Source: Ruminococcus sp.
Lineage (GTDB): Bacteria; Bacillota; Clostridia; Oscillospirales; Ruminococcaceae
Length of the DNA stretch: 8,038 nucleotides
Assembly (NCBI GenBank): GCA_017622635.1
Contig: JAGAQS010000240.1
Location: forward strand, 1-8,038
Reading direction: 5' to 3'
The position numbers were made by a program, and so were the translations under genes. A model generated the notes under the pieces. That model saw only the letters and a list, made by a program, of their open reading frames with translations. It was not told the DNA's origin and did not search any database. Below are positions 6,822 through 8,038 of this stretch, one piece after another; position 1 is the first letter of the stretch, and every line of letters starts with the position of its first letter.

Positions 6822-7730
6822 ATGTCGGACAGAATAGGACTCGTACTCAGTGGCGGAGGTGCAAAAGGTGCTTACGAAATAGGTGTTTACAAGGCACTTG
6901 ATGCAATCGGTGCAACACGGTTTATAGACGTTATCGCAGGCACTTCCGTCGGTGCATTGAATACTGCCCTCCTTGAAAGCAAGGGGGCGGAATACTCGGA
7001 AAACGTATGGCGTAACCTGAAATTTTCCGATATGTTCAACCTTGATGTAAAGAGACTTTCAAAATCCCCGTTGCTTGTTGACTACAATGACCCCGACTAT
7101 ATCGGTATAAAACCCGATAATATACTTGACAACATAATTTTACGTGGCAAGGGGCTTATCTCCTCTATGAAAAAGGAAAATCCGCTGAAAGATTTCCTTA
7201 AACACGGACTTCCCATAAATCAGGACAAAATATCCGAGATTATAGACAAAAATGTTGACTTCAACAGACTGTACCGTAAAATTTACGTTGTATGCAATGA
7301 CAGTTACGGTGATGCAAAATATTTTCACCTGAACTTATACAGAAACGACATAAAAAAGAAAATAATTCTTGCGTCCTCCGCACTGCCTGTAGTCTATACG
7401 GGCATTGCGGGCGGTATAGAAATAAACGGAGAACGTTATTCCGACGGCGGAACTACCACACAAGGCAATACACCTGTTCCGTTCCTGTATGACAACGGCT
7501 GTCGTTCGATTATTGCCGTACATTTAAAATATGATGCCGACATTACAAACCAGTACCGCATGAAAGACGCAGATATTGTAAATATTATCCCGTCCAGAGA
7601 TTTGGGGGATTTGGTCAGCGGTACTCTCAACCTCAATCCAATGAAAATAAAGTCCGACATCGAACTTGGTTACAACGATACCTTAACAAAAACAAATGAA
7701 ATCTATACAATGATTAACAAAGTAAAATAA
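6822..7730 (+). CDS. Patatin-like phospholipase (serine acyl hydrolase)
   Basis: Bacterial patatin-domain protein predicted to cleave acyl chains from lipids with a Ser-Asp dyad. All elements are present: the oxyanion-hole loop SGGGAKGAY (10-18), the nucleophile elbow GTSVG with S42 (40-44), and the DGG motif with D208 (208-210). At 302 residues it is a compact, single-domain form; I see no signal peptide, membrane segment or extra domain, so it should act in the cytoplasm or at the inner membrane face. GGAG at 6808-6811, 10 nt before the ATG, fixes the start. It follows dapL by 25 nt without an obvious terminator and is the last gene before the terminator at 7734, so it is probably co-transcribed with dapF and dapL. 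Substrate unknown. No nucleotidyltransferase accompanies it, so it is unlikely to be a CBASS effector such as CapV. Confidence 0.93.
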   Translation: MSDRIGLVLSGGGAKGAYEIGVYKALDAIGATRFIDVIAGTSVGALNTALLESKGAEYSENVWRNLKFSDMFNLDVKRLSKSPLLVDYNDPDYIGIKPDNILDNIILRGKGLISSMKKENPLKDFLKHGLPINQDKISEIIDKNVDFNRLYRKIYVVCNDSYGDAKYFHLNLYRNDIKKKIILASSALPVVYTGIAGGIEINGERYSDGGTTTQGNTPVPFLYDNGCRSIIAVHLKYDADITNQYRMKDADIVNIIPSRDLGDLVSGTLNLNPMKIKSDIELGYNDTLTKTNEIYTMINKVK

Positions 7731-7733
7731 AAC

Positions 7734-7766
7734 AGAACGGACAGCCTGAAACTGTCCGTTCTTTTT
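7734..7766. terminator. Intrinsic terminator, probably bidirectional
   Basis: A perfect 11-bp stem, AGAACGGACAG (7734-7744) with CTGTCCGTTCT (7752-7762), surrounds a 7-nt loop and is followed by a T-run on the plus strand. On the minus strand the stem is followed by GTTTTATTTTAC, also T-rich. It sits between two convergent genes, 3 nt after the patatin stop and directly after the sugar-transferase stop on the other strand, so it can serve both. Confidence 0.92.
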
Positions 7767-7767
7767 A

Positions 7768-8037
7768 TTATTTTGCACCTTTTTTCTTTACTACCGCAAC
7801 AAAAGTCTTTGCTATAAGTTTCAAATCAAGTGCAACACTTCTGTTTTTTATGTACTCAATATCTGTTTCAACCCATTTTTCAAATGACATATCACTTCTG
7901 CCCTCAGCCTGACAGGTACAGGCAAGACCTCCTTTGACAAGCAGTCTGTTCATCTGTTCGGGAGTATAAAGCACAACTTCTCTCGGAAGTGGCGGACGAG
8001 GTCCTATAATTGACATATCACCTTTCAGGACGTTGAA
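7768..8037 (-). CDS. Polyprenyl-phosphate sugar-1-phosphate transferase, C-terminal part only
   Basis: C-terminal 90 residues of a bacterial sugar transferase (the priming enzyme family that moves a sugar-1-phosphate onto undecaprenyl phosphate to start exopolysaccharide, capsule or O-unit synthesis). The frame stays open to the window edge: before the internal Met at 8016 it reads FNVLKGD, giving the family hallmark [19 protein letters not shown]. Further family signatures are the [20 protein letters not shown] segment, where QxxGR(S/N) is conserved, and [20 protein letters not shown] near the end. The product ends in a basic tail (VVKKKGAK). The membrane-anchoring N-terminus and the rest of the catalytic domain lie beyond base 8038, so length and sugar specificity cannot be judged. 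It converges on the dap operon and shares the terminator. Confidence 0.92.
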   Translation of the reverse strand, partial: FNVLKGDMSIIGPRPPLPREVVLYTPEQMNRLLVKGGLACTCQAEGRSDMSFEKWVETDIEYIKNRSVALDLKLIAKTFVAVVKKKGAK

Positions 8038-8038
8038 A

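Noticed and set aside
6822..7730. Patatin as a CBASS (CapV-like) defence effector
   Set aside because: No cyclic-nucleotide synthase or accessory defence gene is adjacent, and the gene sits in a metabolic operon.

Overview
The window looks like a stretch of chromosome from a low-G+C Gram-positive anaerobe, most likely a Ruminococcus-like gut clostridium (Oscillospiraceae). The pointers are a dapF-dapL pair (the LL-diaminopimelate aminotransferase route of lysine/DAP synthesis, common in Clostridia), AGGAG-type ribosome binding sites, a consensus sigma-A promoter, and the style of the GGDEF, patatin and sugar-transferase proteins. The genus is inference; nothing here fixes the species.

Left part (1-4122), plus strand, tightly packed: the 3' end of an AI-2E family membrane transporter gene (its start lies before base 1), then 1 nt later a complete solitary type I restriction-modification specificity subunit (hsdS) without hsdM or hsdR, then 13 nt later a 595-residue PAS-like/GGDEF/GAF-like protein whose diguanylate cyclase active site is degenerate (TGAGF in place of GGDEF). 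Spacing suggests one transcript. hsdS is much more A+T-rich than the genes around it and looks acquired.

Middle (4123-4715): an A+T-rich accessory patch with two small overlapping reading frames of unknown function (94 and 46 codons), which may be two coupled genes or one gene split by a frameshift. It is followed by a clear promoter (TTGATT-17-TATAAT) and a roughly 61-nt leader that is almost entirely two back-to-back hairpins, the second covering the dapF ribosome binding site.

Right part (4716-7766): an apparent operon dapF - dapL - patatin-like lipase, with a 13-nt overlap between the first two genes, closed by a strong intrinsic terminator that reads as bidirectional. DapL makes LL-DAP and DapF epimerises it to meso-DAP for lysine and peptidoglycan; why a lipid acyl hydrolase shares the transcript is not evident. 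A convergent minus-strand gene (7768 to the window edge) encodes the C-terminus of a polyprenyl-phosphate sugar-1-phosphate transferase, probably the edge of a polysaccharide locus.

I see no convincing new defence or mobile system. The observations most worth a second look are the orphan HsdS, the catalytically degenerate GGDEF protein beside it, the split small ORF pair, and the structured dapF leader.
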